Shown piece by piece: positions 43,132 to 52,150 of a DNA stretch of 64,000 nt. How positions within the stretch are numbered: position 1 is the first letter of the stretch; every line of letters starts with the position of its first letter. The notes beneath the pieces were generated by a model. That model was not told the origin of the DNA. It saw only the letters and a program-made list of their open reading frames with translations, and did not search any database. This stretch comes from Flavobacterium frigidarium DSM 17623 (GTDB taxonomy: Bacteria > Bacteroidota > Bacteroidia > Flavobacteriales > Flavobacteriaceae). The stretch lies in the NCBI RefSeq assembly GCF_000425505.1, contig NZ_AUDO01000004.1, forward strand, positions 248,001-312,000, written 5' to 3'. The position numbers and the translations under genes are program-made.

Positions 43132-43857
43132 TTATAGCTTTTGGAATATATCTGTACCGTAATCTTTATTTGCAACGACATTAGTTGGTCCAACTTTTTC
43201 ATTCATTCGATCGTAAGAAAATAGCACCTTGGCAACTTCTTTATAATCGCTCCAAGGTTTCAAAAACGCAGGATTCTCATCATTAAAATTCTTGTAAAAG
43301 GCCCATTGCTTAATTAGCTTGGTATCTTTTTCTACATAAACCCAATATTTATTTTGTGGTGTCACTCCCACTCCATCAAAAGTCATTTGTAATACTATTG
43401 CATCTTTCCCATCTGCTAACTTATCTTCTTTAACATAACTTAGATTTACACCATTATCATTTAATTTCCAAGGCATCACTAGCCAATAAGAATCATTAAT
43501 CCACCATTCTTTTGCACGCTGCAATAATGCTGTTGATTTACCTGTATCTGTTATTAGTATACCATTTTCAAATGCTTGTCCTTTCATCGTATTGATATTG
43601 ACTAAAACCACTTGATTATCTTTTGGATTTTCGACTCTTAAATCTCCAGTCCACTTATTCCAATACAATTTGCGACCTACAAAATTCCACTCTAAAGTCT
43701 GTATCGCATCATATGCTTTTCTGCCTCCCATGGCACTTTCAATCTGATCTACTATTTTGCTAACCTCTTTTTCATCTTGGTTTTTTTGAGCACAACTAGT
43801 GGTTGCGATCGTAATTATAGCAATAAATGCAACTAAAAATTGGTTTATTTTTTTCAT
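43132..43857 (-). CDS. Secreted lipoprotein-like protein of unknown function (LolA-like pattern)
   Basis: 241 residues with a signal peptide ending TTSC (Cys near 22), so probably a lipoprotein. IVDQIESAMGGRKAYDAIQTL, EWNFVGRKLYWNKWTGDLRVE and YWVYVEKDTKLIKQWAFYKN form a beta-rich pattern seen in a flavobacterial family of about 240 residues, loosely like LolA/outer-membrane-lipoprotein-sorting folds. No catalytic residues can be named. Single gene with its own terminator. The function is unknown. Confidence 0.75.
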   Translation of the reverse strand: MKKINQFLVAFIAIITIATTSCAQKNQDEKEVSKIVDQIESAMGGRKAYDAIQTLEWNFVGRKLYWNKWTGDLRVENPKDNQVVLVNINTMKGQAFENGILITDTGKSTALLQRAKEWWINDSYWLVMPWKLNDNGVNLSYVKEDKLADGKDAIVLQMTFDGVGVTPQNKYWVYVEKDTKLIKQWAFYKNFNDENPAFLKPWSDYKEVAKVLFSYDRMNEKVGPTNVVANKDYGTDIFQKL

Positions 43858-44053
43858 AATATCTTGATTAATTTTTCTCTGTAAATTTACATTTTAAAAT
43901 TATGCTAATTCAAATATATCCTTTAGTTTTTTTCTCTATCCAAACGACTGTTAGATGCAAAAACTAAAACTTAAAACTACAATAACACAATCGAATCAAT
44001 AATTTGCTTCGTAACTTAGCCTACAATTAATTTATCTATAAAATCAATACAAC

Positions 44054-44995
44054 ATGCAAACGATATTAGGAGCAAACGGAATTATAGGCGAAGAATTAGC
44101 TAGAGAATTACGCAAGAATTACACCCAAGATATAAAGTTAGTTGGCCGAAACCCAACGAAAGTTCACCCTGATGATATTGTTTTTTCAGCTGACTTAATG
44201 AATGGACAAAGCGTTATAGAAGCATTAGAAAATACCAGTATAGCATACTTAACAGTTGGTTTGCCTTATGACTCGGAAATCTGGCTTAGAGACTGGAAGA
44301 TAGTCCTTGAAAACGTAATTGAGGCTTGCAAAATCAATGATTGTAAACTTGTTTATTTTGACAATACATATGCTTATCCTCAAGATGTAAGCATTCAAGT
44401 GGAATCTACTCCAATGCAATCTGAAGGAAAAAAAGGAAGAGGAAAAAAATTAGCCGCAGAAGTTCTCTTAAAAGCAATTGATAACAAAGAAATTGAAGCG
44501 GTAATATGTCGAGCTCCTGAATTTTATGGCCCTGGAAAAACAAAAGGACTGACAAATATGATGGTTTTTGAAAGTCTAAGAGATAAAAAGGAGCCTAAAG
44601 TTTTTTTAAGAGACGATAAATTGCGCACCTTAATCTATACTCCAGACGCTAGTAAAGCCATGGCACTTATAGGGAACACCGCAGATGCTTATGGACAAAC
44701 TTGGCACTTACCTTGTGATGATGACCGCTTGACATATGAGAAGTTTTTTGAAGAGATTTCTTCAAATTTAGGACGTAAAATTAAATACAAAGTTTTAAGT
44801 AGCTTAGTGCTTAAAGCTGCAGCTCTTGTAGACAAAAACATGAAAGAAACAACCGAATTATTGCCTCGATATGAGATTGATAATATTTTTGTTTCAGCCA
44901 AATTTAAGGAACGATTTCCTGATTTTAAAGTGACTACCTATCAAGAGGGAATTGCCAACATTATAAAAGATTTCGGGATGTCTCGTCCTGAATAA
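44054..44995 (+). CDS. NAD(P)-dependent epimerase-like (extended SDR) protein with IS-derived C-terminus
   Basis: 313 residues. The Rossmann start QTILGANGIIGEELARELR has the GxxGxxG pattern, then VYFDNTYAYPQD and AVICRAPEFYGPG are those of the epimerase/dehydratase group, though the usual YxxxK pair is not evident. The substrate is unknown. The end is not original: the last five codons (MSRPE) are the left inverted repeat of an IS3 element. Joining the host sequence across the insertion restores GGGATTAAATAA, giving an ancestral end GIK after residue 307, so the old protein had 310 residues. It likely still works because only the tail changed. Confidence 0.85.
   Translation: MQTILGANGIIGEELARELRKNYTQDIKLVGRNPTKVHPDDIVFSADLMNGQSVIEALENTSIAYLTVGLPYDSEIWLRDWKIVLENVIEACKINDCKLVYFDNTYAYPQDVSIQVESTPMQSEGKKGRGKKLAAEVLLKAIDNKEIEAVICRAPEFYGPGKTKGLTNMMVFESLRDKKEPKVFLRDDKLRTLIYTPDASKAMALIGNTADAYGQTWHLPCDDDRLTYEKFFEEISSNLGRKIKYKVLSSLVLKAAALVDKNMKETTELLPRYEIDNIFVSAKFKERFPDFKVTTYQEGIANIIKDFGMSRPE
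44976..44978. repeat. Left copy of 3-bp target duplication (GGA)
   Basis: GGA directly before the left inverted repeat; the same GGA lies at 46367-46369 after the right one. Confidence 0.85.
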
Positions 44996-45003
44996 CCGAT
45001 ACA
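44979..45003. repeat. IS3 left terminal inverted repeat
   Basis: Starts TGTCTCGTCCTGAA; it also encodes the last five residues and stop of the epimerase-like gene. Confidence 0.88.
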
Positions 45004-45026
45004 GATTATTAGACAAAAATATTTAA

Positions 45027-45893
45027 TTAAACACTTGCAGAAACATTTTTGCAAGTGTTTTTTGTTTTATATGTCCTCATTTTAATTTGACTTTGTAAAT
45101 GCATTTTGTTTGGAGTCAGCATATAGTTAGAATAGTGAGGTCTTAATTCATTGTATATAGTGACTGATTCTTTAACAATCTGTTTCATGTTTTTTAAATC
45201 TAGGTTGTACTTATCAATCATGAATTCCTGTTTTAATATTCCGTTTATTCTTTCAGCTACAGCATTCTCATATGGGTCAGAGTTTTGCGTCATACTTGGC
45301 AATATTCCGTTTTTATTTAGCGTGTTTTGATAATCATTAGCACAATATTGCAATCCTCTGTCTGAATGATGAATCAATGGTATTTCGTTGTTCTTTCTCT
45401 GTTTTATAGCCATATTAAGAGCCTTAACACTGCTTTCTGTATTCATATTGTCAGCAACATAATACCCCATGATTTTCTTAGAATATGCATCCGTAACAAT
45501 GCTCAAATAACACGGTTTTTCTCGTTTTCCGATATATGTTATGTCTGAAACCCACACTTGATCAGGCCTGTATATTTCTAAGTCAAGAATTTGATTTTGA
45601 TGTTTTCTAAATCGATGATGAGAATTAGTGGTTACATGATAACTACGTTTTGGCTGTATCAATAAATGATTAGCCCTGAGTATATCAAATAATTTATCTC
45701 TTCCAACTTTCATCGGCTTAAGATCATTCATTAGTATGTGATATGATTTCTTACCACCAAGCCTGGGCATTGTTTTCCTAACTTGATTAATCATTGACAC
45801 GACTTCAATTGCTTTAGCTTCCTTGTTGCTTTTTCTTTTAATTCTTCGATAATAAACCTGTCTGTCTATCCCGAACAAATTACAGGCGAACAT
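45027..45893 (-). CDS. IS3-family transposase OrfB (DDE integrase domain)
   Basis: 288 residues. The DDE catalytic core is visible: Asp in VWVSDITYIG, Asp in IHHSDRGLQYCANDYQ, and Glu in DPYENAVAERINGILK. The N-terminal part is the HTH-like IS3 OrfB segment (FGIDRQVYYRRIK, then LGGKKSYHILM). Its ATG overlaps the orfA stop (TAATG). The C-terminal end (KNTCKNVSASV) is encoded by the IS terminator hairpin. As in other IS3 elements the active enzyme is probably the OrfAB fusion made by frameshifting. Confidence 0.95.
   Translation of the reverse strand: MFACNLFGIDRQVYYRRIKRKSNKEAKAIEVVSMINQVRKTMPRLGGKKSYHILMNDLKPMKVGRDKLFDILRANHLLIQPKRSYHVTTNSHHRFRKHQNQILDLEIYRPDQVWVSDITYIGKREKPCYLSIVTDAYSKKIMGYYVADNMNTESSVKALNMAIKQRKNNEIPLIHHSDRGLQYCANDYQNTLNKNGILPSMTQNSDPYENAVAERINGILKQEFMIDKYNLDLKNMKQIVKESVTIYNELRPHYSNYMLTPNKMHLQSQIKMRTYKTKNTCKNVSASV
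45029..45068 (+). terminator. Terminator hairpin inside the IS near its left end
   Basis: Perfect 11-bp stem AAACACTTGCA with TGCAAGTGTTT (45029-45039, 45050-45060), then a T-rich run. It stops plus-strand transcription entering from the epimerase-like gene, and overlaps the end of orfB. Confidence 0.85.
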
Positions 45894-46327
45894 TATTGTT
45901 TGCTGTTCTTTGTGTTTAAAATGGTCGATTGTTCGGGTGGAGAGTTTTTTCGTATGTCAATTTTATATTCTTCTTCTGCGATATCAATCATCATATCAAA
46001 AATGATTGCTTTTTTATCTGCAACAAAGGCTTGTCTTTCCAAAAAGGACTTCTGCTTCTCTAGAAGTTTTACCTTGGCTTCAAGCTCCATGATCTTTTGT
46101 TCTGGCGACTTTGACATAGTAAATGGTGTTTGATTTTCCCAATCAAAGTTACCGAATTTTCGGAGCCATTTAACAACAGTTGATCTATTTTGAATACCAT
46201 AAGTCTTTGTGGATTCCGTAACTGTAAGTTCTCCTCGTTCAATTTCTTGAACAATTTGTAATTTAAAAGACATTGAGTAATCTTTTTGAGTTCGCTTAAC
46301 ATAGCGTGTTTCTTCATGCTTTTCCAT
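45893..46327 (-). CDS. IS3-family transposase OrfA (helix-turn-helix)
   Basis: 144 residues. A DNA-binding helix-turn-helix (MSFKLQIVQEIERGELTVTE, TYGIQNRSTVVKWLRKFG) is followed by a leucine-zipper-like coiled coil (EQKIMELEAKVKLLEKQKSF) as in IS3 OrfA. Near its end a slippery heptamer A-AAA-AAC lies in the correct phase (45950-45944); a -1 shift there enters the orfB frame, which is open through to the orfB ATG. Confidence 0.93.
   Translation of the reverse strand: MEKHEETRYVKRTQKDYSMSFKLQIVQEIERGELTVTESTKTYGIQNRSTVVKWLRKFGNFDWENQTPFTMSKSPEQKIMELEAKVKLLEKQKSFLERQAFVADKKAIIFDMMIDIAEEEYKIDIRKNSPPEQSTILNTKNSKQ
45944..45950 (-). promoter_or_regulatory. Programmed -1 frameshift heptamer A-AAA-AAC
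   Basis: Read as cgA AAA AAC in the orfA frame. After slipping, the -1 frame has no stop before the orfB ATG, so an OrfAB fusion can be made. Confidence 0.8.
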
Positions 46328-46341
46328 TAGGATACTTTTTG

Positions 46342-46366
46342 TGTATCGCTATTTCAGGACGGGACA
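46342..46366. repeat. IS3 right terminal inverted repeat
   Basis: Inverse partner of 44979-45003; differs at four of 25 positions. Followed by the target repeat GGA. Confidence 0.88.
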
Positions 46367-46382
46367 GGATTAAATAAAAAAA

Positions 46383-46414
46383 GGCTGAGTGAATATCACT
46401 CAGCCCTTTTTTTT
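46383..46414. terminator. Bidirectional terminator, once that of the epimerase-like gene
   Basis: Stem GGCTGAGTG with CACTCAGCC (46383-46391, 46397-46405), A tract before and T tract after. It now follows the IS and serves the converging acetyltransferase gene; before the insertion it lay a few bases after the epimerase-like stop. Confidence 0.88.
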
Positions 46415-46431
46415 GAATTTAGCAGCTGCTT

Positions 46432-46935
46432 TTATAGCTTCAGTTTTTTCTCCATAATGTAATCTTGCATCAAATATCCATGTCCAATTTCGATATCAAT
46501 TTCCTCAATGGTCTCAAATCCTAACTTAGTGTAGAACTTTTGCGCCTTATTGAATCTATTAACATTCAATGACAAAGTGCTCGCGTCAAAAGCCTCTGCG
46601 GCTTGCTCAACTGACTGCAGTAGCATTTTTCCTAATCCTTTGCCCTGAGTTTCGGGCAATAAGTAAATTTTGTGAATATGCGAATTATTCATTTTTTTAA
46701 AATCATGTTCATAGGAAGCAAAGCCAACGCATTTTTCATCCTCAAATAAAAGCGTGAACACATGTCCTTTGAGCTCTTTGTTTTCTAACAAGGTTTCTTT
46801 CGAATAAAAAGAATCTAGCATAAACTTTAATTGTTCCTCGCCTAGTATTTCGCCATACGTACCAGGCCAAGTTTTAAAGGCTATTTCTTGAACTAAATGT
46901 AGTTCGCTATCTAATGCTTCGCGGATAGTTATCAT
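46432..46935 (-). CDS. GNAT-family N-acetyltransferase
   Basis: 167 residues. The acetyl-CoA loop is visible in IYLLPETQGKGLGKMLLQSVE (Q-G-K-G-x-G), with N-terminal ITIREALDSELHLVQEIAFKTWP and late strand LSLNVNRFNKAQKFYTKLGFETIEE. It is an ordinary single-domain GNAT; the substrate, such as a polyamine or an N-terminus, is unknown. It ends just before the terminator that once served the gene on the other side of the IS. Confidence 0.9.
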   Translation of the reverse strand: MITIREALDSELHLVQEIAFKTWPGTYGEILGEEQLKFMLDSFYSKETLLENKELKGHVFTLLFEDEKCVGFASYEHDFKKMNNSHIHKIYLLPETQGKGLGKMLLQSVEQAAEAFDASTLSLNVNRFNKAQKFYTKLGFETIEEIDIEIGHGYLMQDYIMEKKLKL

Positions 46936-47000
46936 AATTGTATACTACTATTTAACTGCGTATTATTTTTAATTGTAGAAGCACCTTAAAATGATACTTT

Positions 47001-48791
47001 CTATATATTGCGAGGAATAAAAATGGCAAACTCCGCTCCTTCTCCAGGTACCGAACTTACTTGAATAAAACCGTCGTGATTTTCAACAATCCTCTTACAT
47101 ATCGCTAATCCTAATCCCGTACCTGAATACTTTGAATCCTTCTCTAAGCGGTAAAACAAATTGAATATTTTACTTGAGTACTCTTGCTTGAAACCAATAC
47201 CATTATCAACAATGACAATTTTGCAATATTCCTCGTTTGATATTATCTTACTTTCATAGATTTCGTTTTCAAAAATTTCTTCTTCAAAAATTGAAATTAT
47301 CGGATTAACATCATCTTTACTGTACTTTAGTGAATTCGAAATTAAATTAATAAACAATTGTTCCATTTGAAATGGAATCACCTTAATAGTAGGTAATATA
47401 GCTGCAGAAATTACCGCTTTTTTATCTTCAATGTTTATTGCTAAATCATCTAAAATTTGAGTTATAATTTCGTTTAAATTGGTTTCTTTAAATACTTTAT
47501 CGCCTTTAATGGTGCGAGAATAATTAACCAAATCAATTAGCAATGTTTGCATTTTATTGGCTGAAAGTTTAATTTTCGAAAAGTAAACTTTCCCTTGATC
47601 AGATATTAAATCAATTTCCTTAGCCTCAATCCTAGAAATAAACATTTGGATCTTATGAAGTGGTTCTTGTAAATCGTGACTCACTATATTATTAAAAGAT
47701 TCTAACTCCTCATTTATGCTCTTTAACTCTTTGTTATTTTCTTCTAATTCTAAGGTTTTTTTGTACTGATCACTAACATCGTAGTTCACACCAGTTTTAA
47801 TCATATCTCCCTTACTGTTACGCGTAAAACTGCCTACAGATCTAATGTAGCGAATATCACCATCAGGCAAGATATAACGGAACATCATCGAAGTTGGTTC
47901 TAAGGTTTCCAGTGACTCTTTGTGAGATTTAATTACAAAATCTACATCGTCAGGATGAATATGTTTAGAAAAATTCTCAATCGTAGGTTCAAATTTATTA
48001 GGATCAACCCCTAATAGCCTCAGGAAATTATCAGAAAATGTGTAGAGCTTGGTTTCTAAATCAATTTTCCAATGTCCAAAACCAGCAATTTTTTCGGCAT
48101 TATTAAAAGAGTGATTTAAAAATTGTAAATCATCATTAGCTTTTTTCAATTCTTTAATATCGACATTCATCTTGTTGAAAGACAACAATAAAATCAACAA
48201 TGAAAGAATGACTAGTAAAAAAGCGCTTATTATTGAATCTTGAAGCTCAAATTGGTGATTATCGTTGTGTATTTTAATTTTATCCCCTTCTGCGTTGATT
48301 GTTTTATACACAAAAGTTTTCATGGATTCAGTAAAGTCACTACTCTCCTTTAACTTTGCGATAAGCTGCTCTTTGCCGGGGTTTTTACTCTCTGCGAGTA
48401 ATAATGTTTCTTTGAATAAAGCGAAGCGATAATCAATCATTCTTTTTAGTTGATCAACATCTTTACTTCTGGCGGGATTGTTAGCAACTAGTTTTTTTAT
48501 TCGAATGAAATTCATTTCGATTTCACCCTTACGCAAAAAACGATGTTCCAAATACGATTTATCTTTGGTGATAACGTAGCTCCTTAAATTAGTTTCATAA
48601 ATACTAATAATCGAAAGGACGCGTTCTAATTCTAGCTGAGTTTCGGTAGCATTAGTAATTACATTCACTGAAGACTCTAAACTTTGCATCTGTTTGTAAA
48701 AAACAGATGCAATGTATCCAACTACCAAAATTGCTATTCCTAAAGCTATTTTGAAAATTTGAGAGTTTCTATATAAACTTCTAAAATTCAT
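47001..48791 (-). CDS. CHASE3-PAS sensor histidine kinase
   Basis: 596 residues. First membrane helix about 13-32, CHASE3-like helical sensor 35-185, second helix about 190-208, then a PAS domain (about 235-340, AGFGHWKIDLETKLYTFSDN), HisKA (IVSHDLQEPLHKIQMF) and HATPase (NLISNSLKYSKDD, DNGIGFKQ, GTGLGLAICKRIV). It is followed 10 bases upstream by a receiver gene and then an AraC gene, so the three form one signalling operon. The stimulus is unknown. Confidence 0.92.
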   Translation of the reverse strand: MNFRSLYRNSQIFKIALGIAILVVGYIASVFYKQMQSLESSVNVITNATETQLELERVLSIISIYETNLRSYVITKDKSYLEHRFLRKGEIEMNFIRIKKLVANNPARSKDVDQLKRMIDYRFALFKETLLLAESKNPGKEQLIAKLKESSDFTESMKTFVYKTINAEGDKIKIHNDNHQFELQDSIISAFLLVILSLLILLLSFNKMNVDIKELKKANDDLQFLNHSFNNAEKIAGFGHWKIDLETKLYTFSDNFLRLLGVDPNKFEPTIENFSKHIHPDDVDFVIKSHKESLETLEPTSMMFRYILPDGDIRYIRSVGSFTRNSKGDMIKTGVNYDVSDQYKKTLELEENNKELKSINEELESFNNIVSHDLQEPLHKIQMFISRIEAKEIDLISDQGKVYFSKIKLSANKMQTLLIDLVNYSRTIKGDKVFKETNLNEIITQILDDLAINIEDKKAVISAAILPTIKVIPFQMEQLFINLISNSLKYSKDDVNPIISIFEEEIFENEIYESKIISNEEYCKIVIVDNGIGFKQEYSSKIFNLFYRLEKDSKYSGTGLGLAICKRIVENHDGFIQVSSVPGEGAEFAIFIPRNI

Positions 48792-48801
48792 TCCAGAAAA
48801 T

Positions 48802-49254
48802 TTAAATGCTAAAGAAAAAAGTTTCTTTATTTAATCCTGAAGAATGAAATTGCCAGTTAATGTTTAAAACTTCCTTGATGACTTTCTTAAGTTTAGTAAA
48901 GTCATTAGGCTTTTTAATATAAATATTGGCTCCTTCAATAAAGGTCTCTTCAATATCTTTTTCTGATGACGATGTAGAATAAATAGCTATTGACACCTCT
49001 TTAAATCGAGAGTCAGCACGAATCTCTTTCAAACATTCAAAACCTGATTTATAAGGCATATTTAAATCTAGAAAAAGTATGTGTGGCATTACTATATCAG
49101 GATTGGCCAAATATTCCATTAGGTCCTTACCGTCATTAAATAATGTTAATTTATTATTCATTTTAAGCTCCATCATTGCATCACTAAAGAAAGCGCGATC
49201 ATCTTCATCATCATCAGCAATCAAAATATGGATCGAATCCTTGTGTGTAATCAT
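48802..49254 (-). CDS. Single-domain response regulator receiver (Rcp1-like)
   Basis: 150 residues, one receiver with acid pocket ILIADDDEDDRAFF, phosphoacceptor Asp in ILFLDLNMPYKSGFE and Lys in IYIKKPNDFTKL. The large loop after the second Asp is as in Rcp1-type receivers. No output domain. I use the ATG at 49254; the longer frame begins with a TTG and overlaps the untranslated region after the AraC gene. Confidence 0.88.
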   Translation of the reverse strand: MITHKDSIHILIADDDEDDRAFFSDAMMELKMNNKLTLFNDGKDLMEYLANPDIVMPHILFLDLNMPYKSGFECLKEIRADSRFKEVSIAIYSTSSSEKDIEETFIEGANIYIKKPNDFTKLKKVIKEVLNINWQFHSSGLNKETFFFSI

Positions 49255-49297
49255 AACTTTATATTTTGTTTGTTTGTAGGTATTTTTGCTTGTTTTG

Positions 49298-49852
49298 TTA
49301 ATTTGATAAGTTTCTCCTTTTATCGACAATTCTCTTAAAAGCAGATGGCGTTAAACCTGTTACTTTTTTAAATTGACTGGATAAATACGCTACACTGCTG
49401 TAGTTTAATTTATAAGAAACCTCAGTCAAAGTCAATTCATCCTCAATGATTAATTTTTTTGCCCTTTCTATTTTTTGAATAATAATGAAGTTCTCAATAG
49501 ACGTGTAAGTGTACTCTGAGAAAATATTGGTAATGTATCCGTAACTAAAATTTAGTTTATCAGATAGATATTGTGAAATCGTAACAGATGGTAATTTATC
49601 TTTTTCATAAACCATCTCCACAATTGCGTCTTTAATTTTTTGAATCAATTGGCTTTTTTCATTACTAACAACAAATATAGCATATTTGTTTAACGCCTCT
49701 TGAAGCTGTGCTAGATTCTCCTTTGTAACAGAATTTGAGATTTCAATTTCCCCTAGCTCTAATAATTTGTAACTAATGTCTAATCTTTCTAACTGCTCTT
49801 GTAATATAACTCTACAAGCTACAATTCCATCATATTTAATATAGAGTCTCAT
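49298..49852 (-). CDS. AraC-family transcriptional regulator, short form
   Basis: 184 residues. The C-terminal half holds the two helix-turn-helix motifs (ISQYLSDKLNFSYGYITNIF, LTEVSYKLNYSSVAYLSSQF) with FKKVTGLTPSAFKRIVDKR. The N-terminal about 75 residues are short and show no sugar-binding cupin. It lies 43 bases before the receiver gene and is first in the order AraC, receiver, kinase, so it may act with them. The target genes cannot be told. Confidence 0.88.
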   Translation of the reverse strand: MRLYIKYDGIVACRVILQEQLERLDISYKLLELGEIEISNSVTKENLAQLQEALNKYAIFVVSNEKSQLIQKIKDAIVEMVYEKDKLPSVTISQYLSDKLNFSYGYITNIFSEYTYTSIENFIIIQKIERAKKLIIEDELTLTEVSYKLNYSSVAYLSSQFKKVTGLTPSAFKRIVDKRRNLSN

Positions 49853-50047
49853 CTAATTTTAAGTGTATTTATTAAACAAAATTGGTATAAATATATGCCA
49901 AAAATAGCAATAGAGACAAGATTTTTAAACTTAAATGCAAAATACTTCTAAACTATTCTTGCATTTTATGTAAATATCTGATTATAAACCAAATTAAAAC
50001 ATCATATTTTAATTCATTTTAACTTAAAAAAAATAAAATAATTTGAT

Positions 50048-50641
50048 TTAACCATGAATCGTCTCTCCTTTTCCATAATTAGCAATTACAGAAGCTTCAA
50101 AATCGATCCATTCTCTCCAGCGCTTCTCCACATCAATTCCCGTACCATATTTACGTGCATAAGTAATAAAAGTGGTGTAATGTCCCGCCTCACTTTCCAT
50201 CAATTCTCTATAAAAAACAGCAAGCTCCTCATCTTTAATGTTTTCAGATAAAATTTTAAATCGCTCACAACTTCTTGCCTCAATCATGGCCGAAAATAAT
50301 AATCGTTCCACAAGACTTGACACCCTACTGCCATTATTACTTTTCTTCATATATAAATACAATTCATTTACATATTCGTCTTTGCGCTCACGACCCAATT
50401 GCATGCCGCGCTTGATAATAATATTATGAACCATTTCAAAATGCTCAATTTCTTCTTTGGCTAAAGCCAATAAATCTTTGACTAAATCTTGGTGTTCTGA
50501 ATTTTGAGTAATGATGGTAATCGCGTTGGTAGCTGCTTTTTGCTCGCACCACGCATGATCCGTTAAAATCTCCTCAATATTTTTTTCAACTATGTTGACC
50601 CATCTAGGATCAGTAGGCAATTGTAATCGTAATACACCCAT
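50048..50641 (-). CDS. miaE: tRNA-(ms2io6A37) hydroxylase
   Basis: 197 residues of the ferritin-like di-iron fold. HAWCEQKAATNAITII, AKEEIEHFEMVHNIII (E-x-x-H), RLLFSAMIEARSCERF and LMESEAGHYTTFI (second E-x-x-H) give the di-iron ligands of MiaE. It hydroxylates a modified adenine at position 37 of tRNA. It is followed upstream by glyA on the same strand with a 127-base gap. Confidence 0.9.
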   Translation of the reverse strand: MGVLRLQLPTDPRWVNIVEKNIEEILTDHAWCEQKAATNAITIITQNSEHQDLVKDLLALAKEEIEHFEMVHNIIIKRGMQLGRERKDEYVNELYLYMKKSNNGSRVSSLVERLLFSAMIEARSCERFKILSENIKDEELAVFYRELMESEAGHYTTFITYARKYGTGIDVEKRWREWIDFEASVIANYGKGETIHG

Positions 50642-50768
50642 GATTTTTTTGTTTAAAATTGTTTCACGTCTAAAGTTTCCAAAAAAAAAGTTTAAGGTTC
50701 ATTCTGCGGCAAAATAGACTGCCACAGAACTTAAAACCTTAAACTTCAAACTTTTTAAACCTAAATAT

Positions 50769-52043
50769 TTAGAAAACGAAGATTGCTCTTTCGCTCATCA
50801 TTTCGTTAACTTCGTTTGCTACCTCTTCGATAATATCTTCATCAGTATGATTTGTCAGTACTTTATCAATCAAAGCAACAATAGTTTCCATATCTTCCTC
50901 TACCAATCCACGAGTTGTGATTGCTGGAGTTCCAACACGAATTCCTGAAGTTACAAATGGTGATTTATCATCAAATGGAACCATGTTTTTATTCACTGTG
51001 ATTTCAGCTTTTACTAGAGCATTTTCTGCCTCTTTACCTGATATTCCTTTATTTCTCAAATCGATTAACATCATGTGATTATCTGTACCACCTGAAATTA
51101 TATTGTATCCTCTTTTTACAAAAGCATCAGCCATAGCGTTTGCATTTTTTTGCAATTGCATCGCGTAAGTAAAGAATTCATCTTTTAATGCTTCACCAAA
51201 AGCTACTGCTTTTGCTGCAATAATATGCATTAACGGTCCACCTTGATTACCAGGAAAAACAGCCAAGTCTAATAAAGAAGACATCATCCTAATCTCTCCT
51301 TTTGGTGTTTTTAATCCCATTGGGTTTTCAAAATCTTTACCCATTAATATCAAACCACCTCTTGGTCCACGTAATGTTTTATGTGTTGTTGTAGAAACAA
51401 TATGACAATGAGGAATAGGGTCATTCATTAAGCCCTTAGCGATCAATCCTGCAGGATGCGAAATATCTGCAAATAAGATAGCACCTACACTATCAGCAAT
51501 TACTCTAAAACGCTCAAAATCCATATCACGAGAATAAGCAGAAGCTCCAGCGATAATCAATTTTGGTTGTTCTTTAGTAGCGATTTCTTGAATTTTATCA
51601 TAATCTAAACGACCTGTTTCAGCATCGACACCATAAAAAACAGGAGTGTATAAACGACCTGAAAAGTTTACAGGTGATCCATGTGTAAGATGCCCTCCAT
51701 GAGACAAATCAAATCCTAAAATTTTATCACCTGGCTGTAAACAAGCGTGGTATACAGCTGTATTTGCTTGAGAACCTGAGTGAGGCTGTACATTTGCGTA
51801 AGCTGCACCAAACAATTCTTTAGCTCTATCAATAGCAATTTGCTCGATAACATCAACTACTTCACATCCTCCGTAATATCTCTTTCCAGGATATCCTTCA
51901 GCATATTTGTTTGTCAGTACAGATCCAGCAGCTTCCATCACTTCGTCACTTACAAAGTTTTCTGAAGCAATTAATTCTAATCCGTGTATTTGTCTTTCTT
52001 GTTCTTCTAGAATAAGGTCAAAAATTTGTTCGTCGCGTTGCAT
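50769..52043 (-). CDS. glyA: Serine hydroxymethyltransferase
   Basis: 424 residues. The PLP-Lys region [34 protein letters not shown] and [20 protein letters not shown] are diagnostic. It converts serine and tetrahydrofolate to glycine and methylene-THF. I use the ATG at 52043 since a -7 box (TATTTTTG, 52076-52069) lies between it and an earlier in-frame TTG. It diverges from the fumarylacetoacetase gene. Confidence 0.97.
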   Translation of the reverse strand: MQRDEQIFDLILEEQERQIHGLELIASENFVSDEVMEAAGSVLTNKYAEGYPGKRYYGGCEVVDVIEQIAIDRAKELFGAAYANVQPHSGSQANTAVYHACLQPGDKILGFDLSHGGHLTHGSPVNFSGRLYTPVFYGVDAETGRLDYDKIQEIATKEQPKLIIAGASAYSRDMDFERFRVIADSVGAILFADISHPAGLIAKGLMNDPIPHCHIVSTTTHKTLRGPRGGLILMGKDFENPMGLKTPKGEIRMMSSLLDLAVFPGNQGGPLMHIIAAKAVAFGEALKDEFFTYAMQLQKNANAMADAFVKRGYNIISGGTDNHMMLIDLRNKGISGKEAENALVKAEITVNKNMVPFDDKSPFVTSGIRVGTPAITTRGLVEEDMETIVALIDKVLTNHTDEDIIEEVANEVNEMMSERAIFVF

Positions 52044-52068
52044 TTGTATGTTTTTAGTTAATTTGTAG

Positions 52069-52076
52069 CAAAAATA
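52069..52076 (-). promoter_or_regulatory. -7 box TATTTTTG of glyA
   Basis: TAnnTTTG match 26 bases before the glyA ATG on the minus strand; it also covers the TTG at 52079 that an automatic start call would choose. Confidence 0.5.
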
Positions 52077-52087
52077 CAAAAAAACGT

Positions 52088-52117
52088 TTGTGAAACTGTT
52101 AGAATATAATATATTTG
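52088..52117 (+). promoter_or_regulatory. Fumarylacetoacetase promoter: TTG, 19 bases, TATATTTG
   Basis: -33 TTG at 52088-52090 and -7 TATATTTG at 52110-52117, at standard spacing, 33 bases before the ATG at 52151. Confidence 0.65.
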
Positions 52118-52150
52118 AAGTATAATTTTCAACAAAATAATTAACATATT

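Larger units (their letters stand above)
44979..46366 (-). mobile_element. IS3-family insertion sequence (1388 bp)
   Basis: Complete element with imperfect 25-bp terminal inverted repeats (44979-45003 and 46342-46366; 21 of 25 positions agree when the right end is read on the minus strand; both begin TGTC and include CGTCCTGAA). Direct target repeats GGA flank both ends, a 3-bp duplication as usual for IS3. Inside are orfA and orfB on the minus strand with a -1 frameshift heptamer. It sits in the last codon region of the epimerase-like gene and has a terminator near its left end. All features look intact, so it may be recent. Confidence 0.95.
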
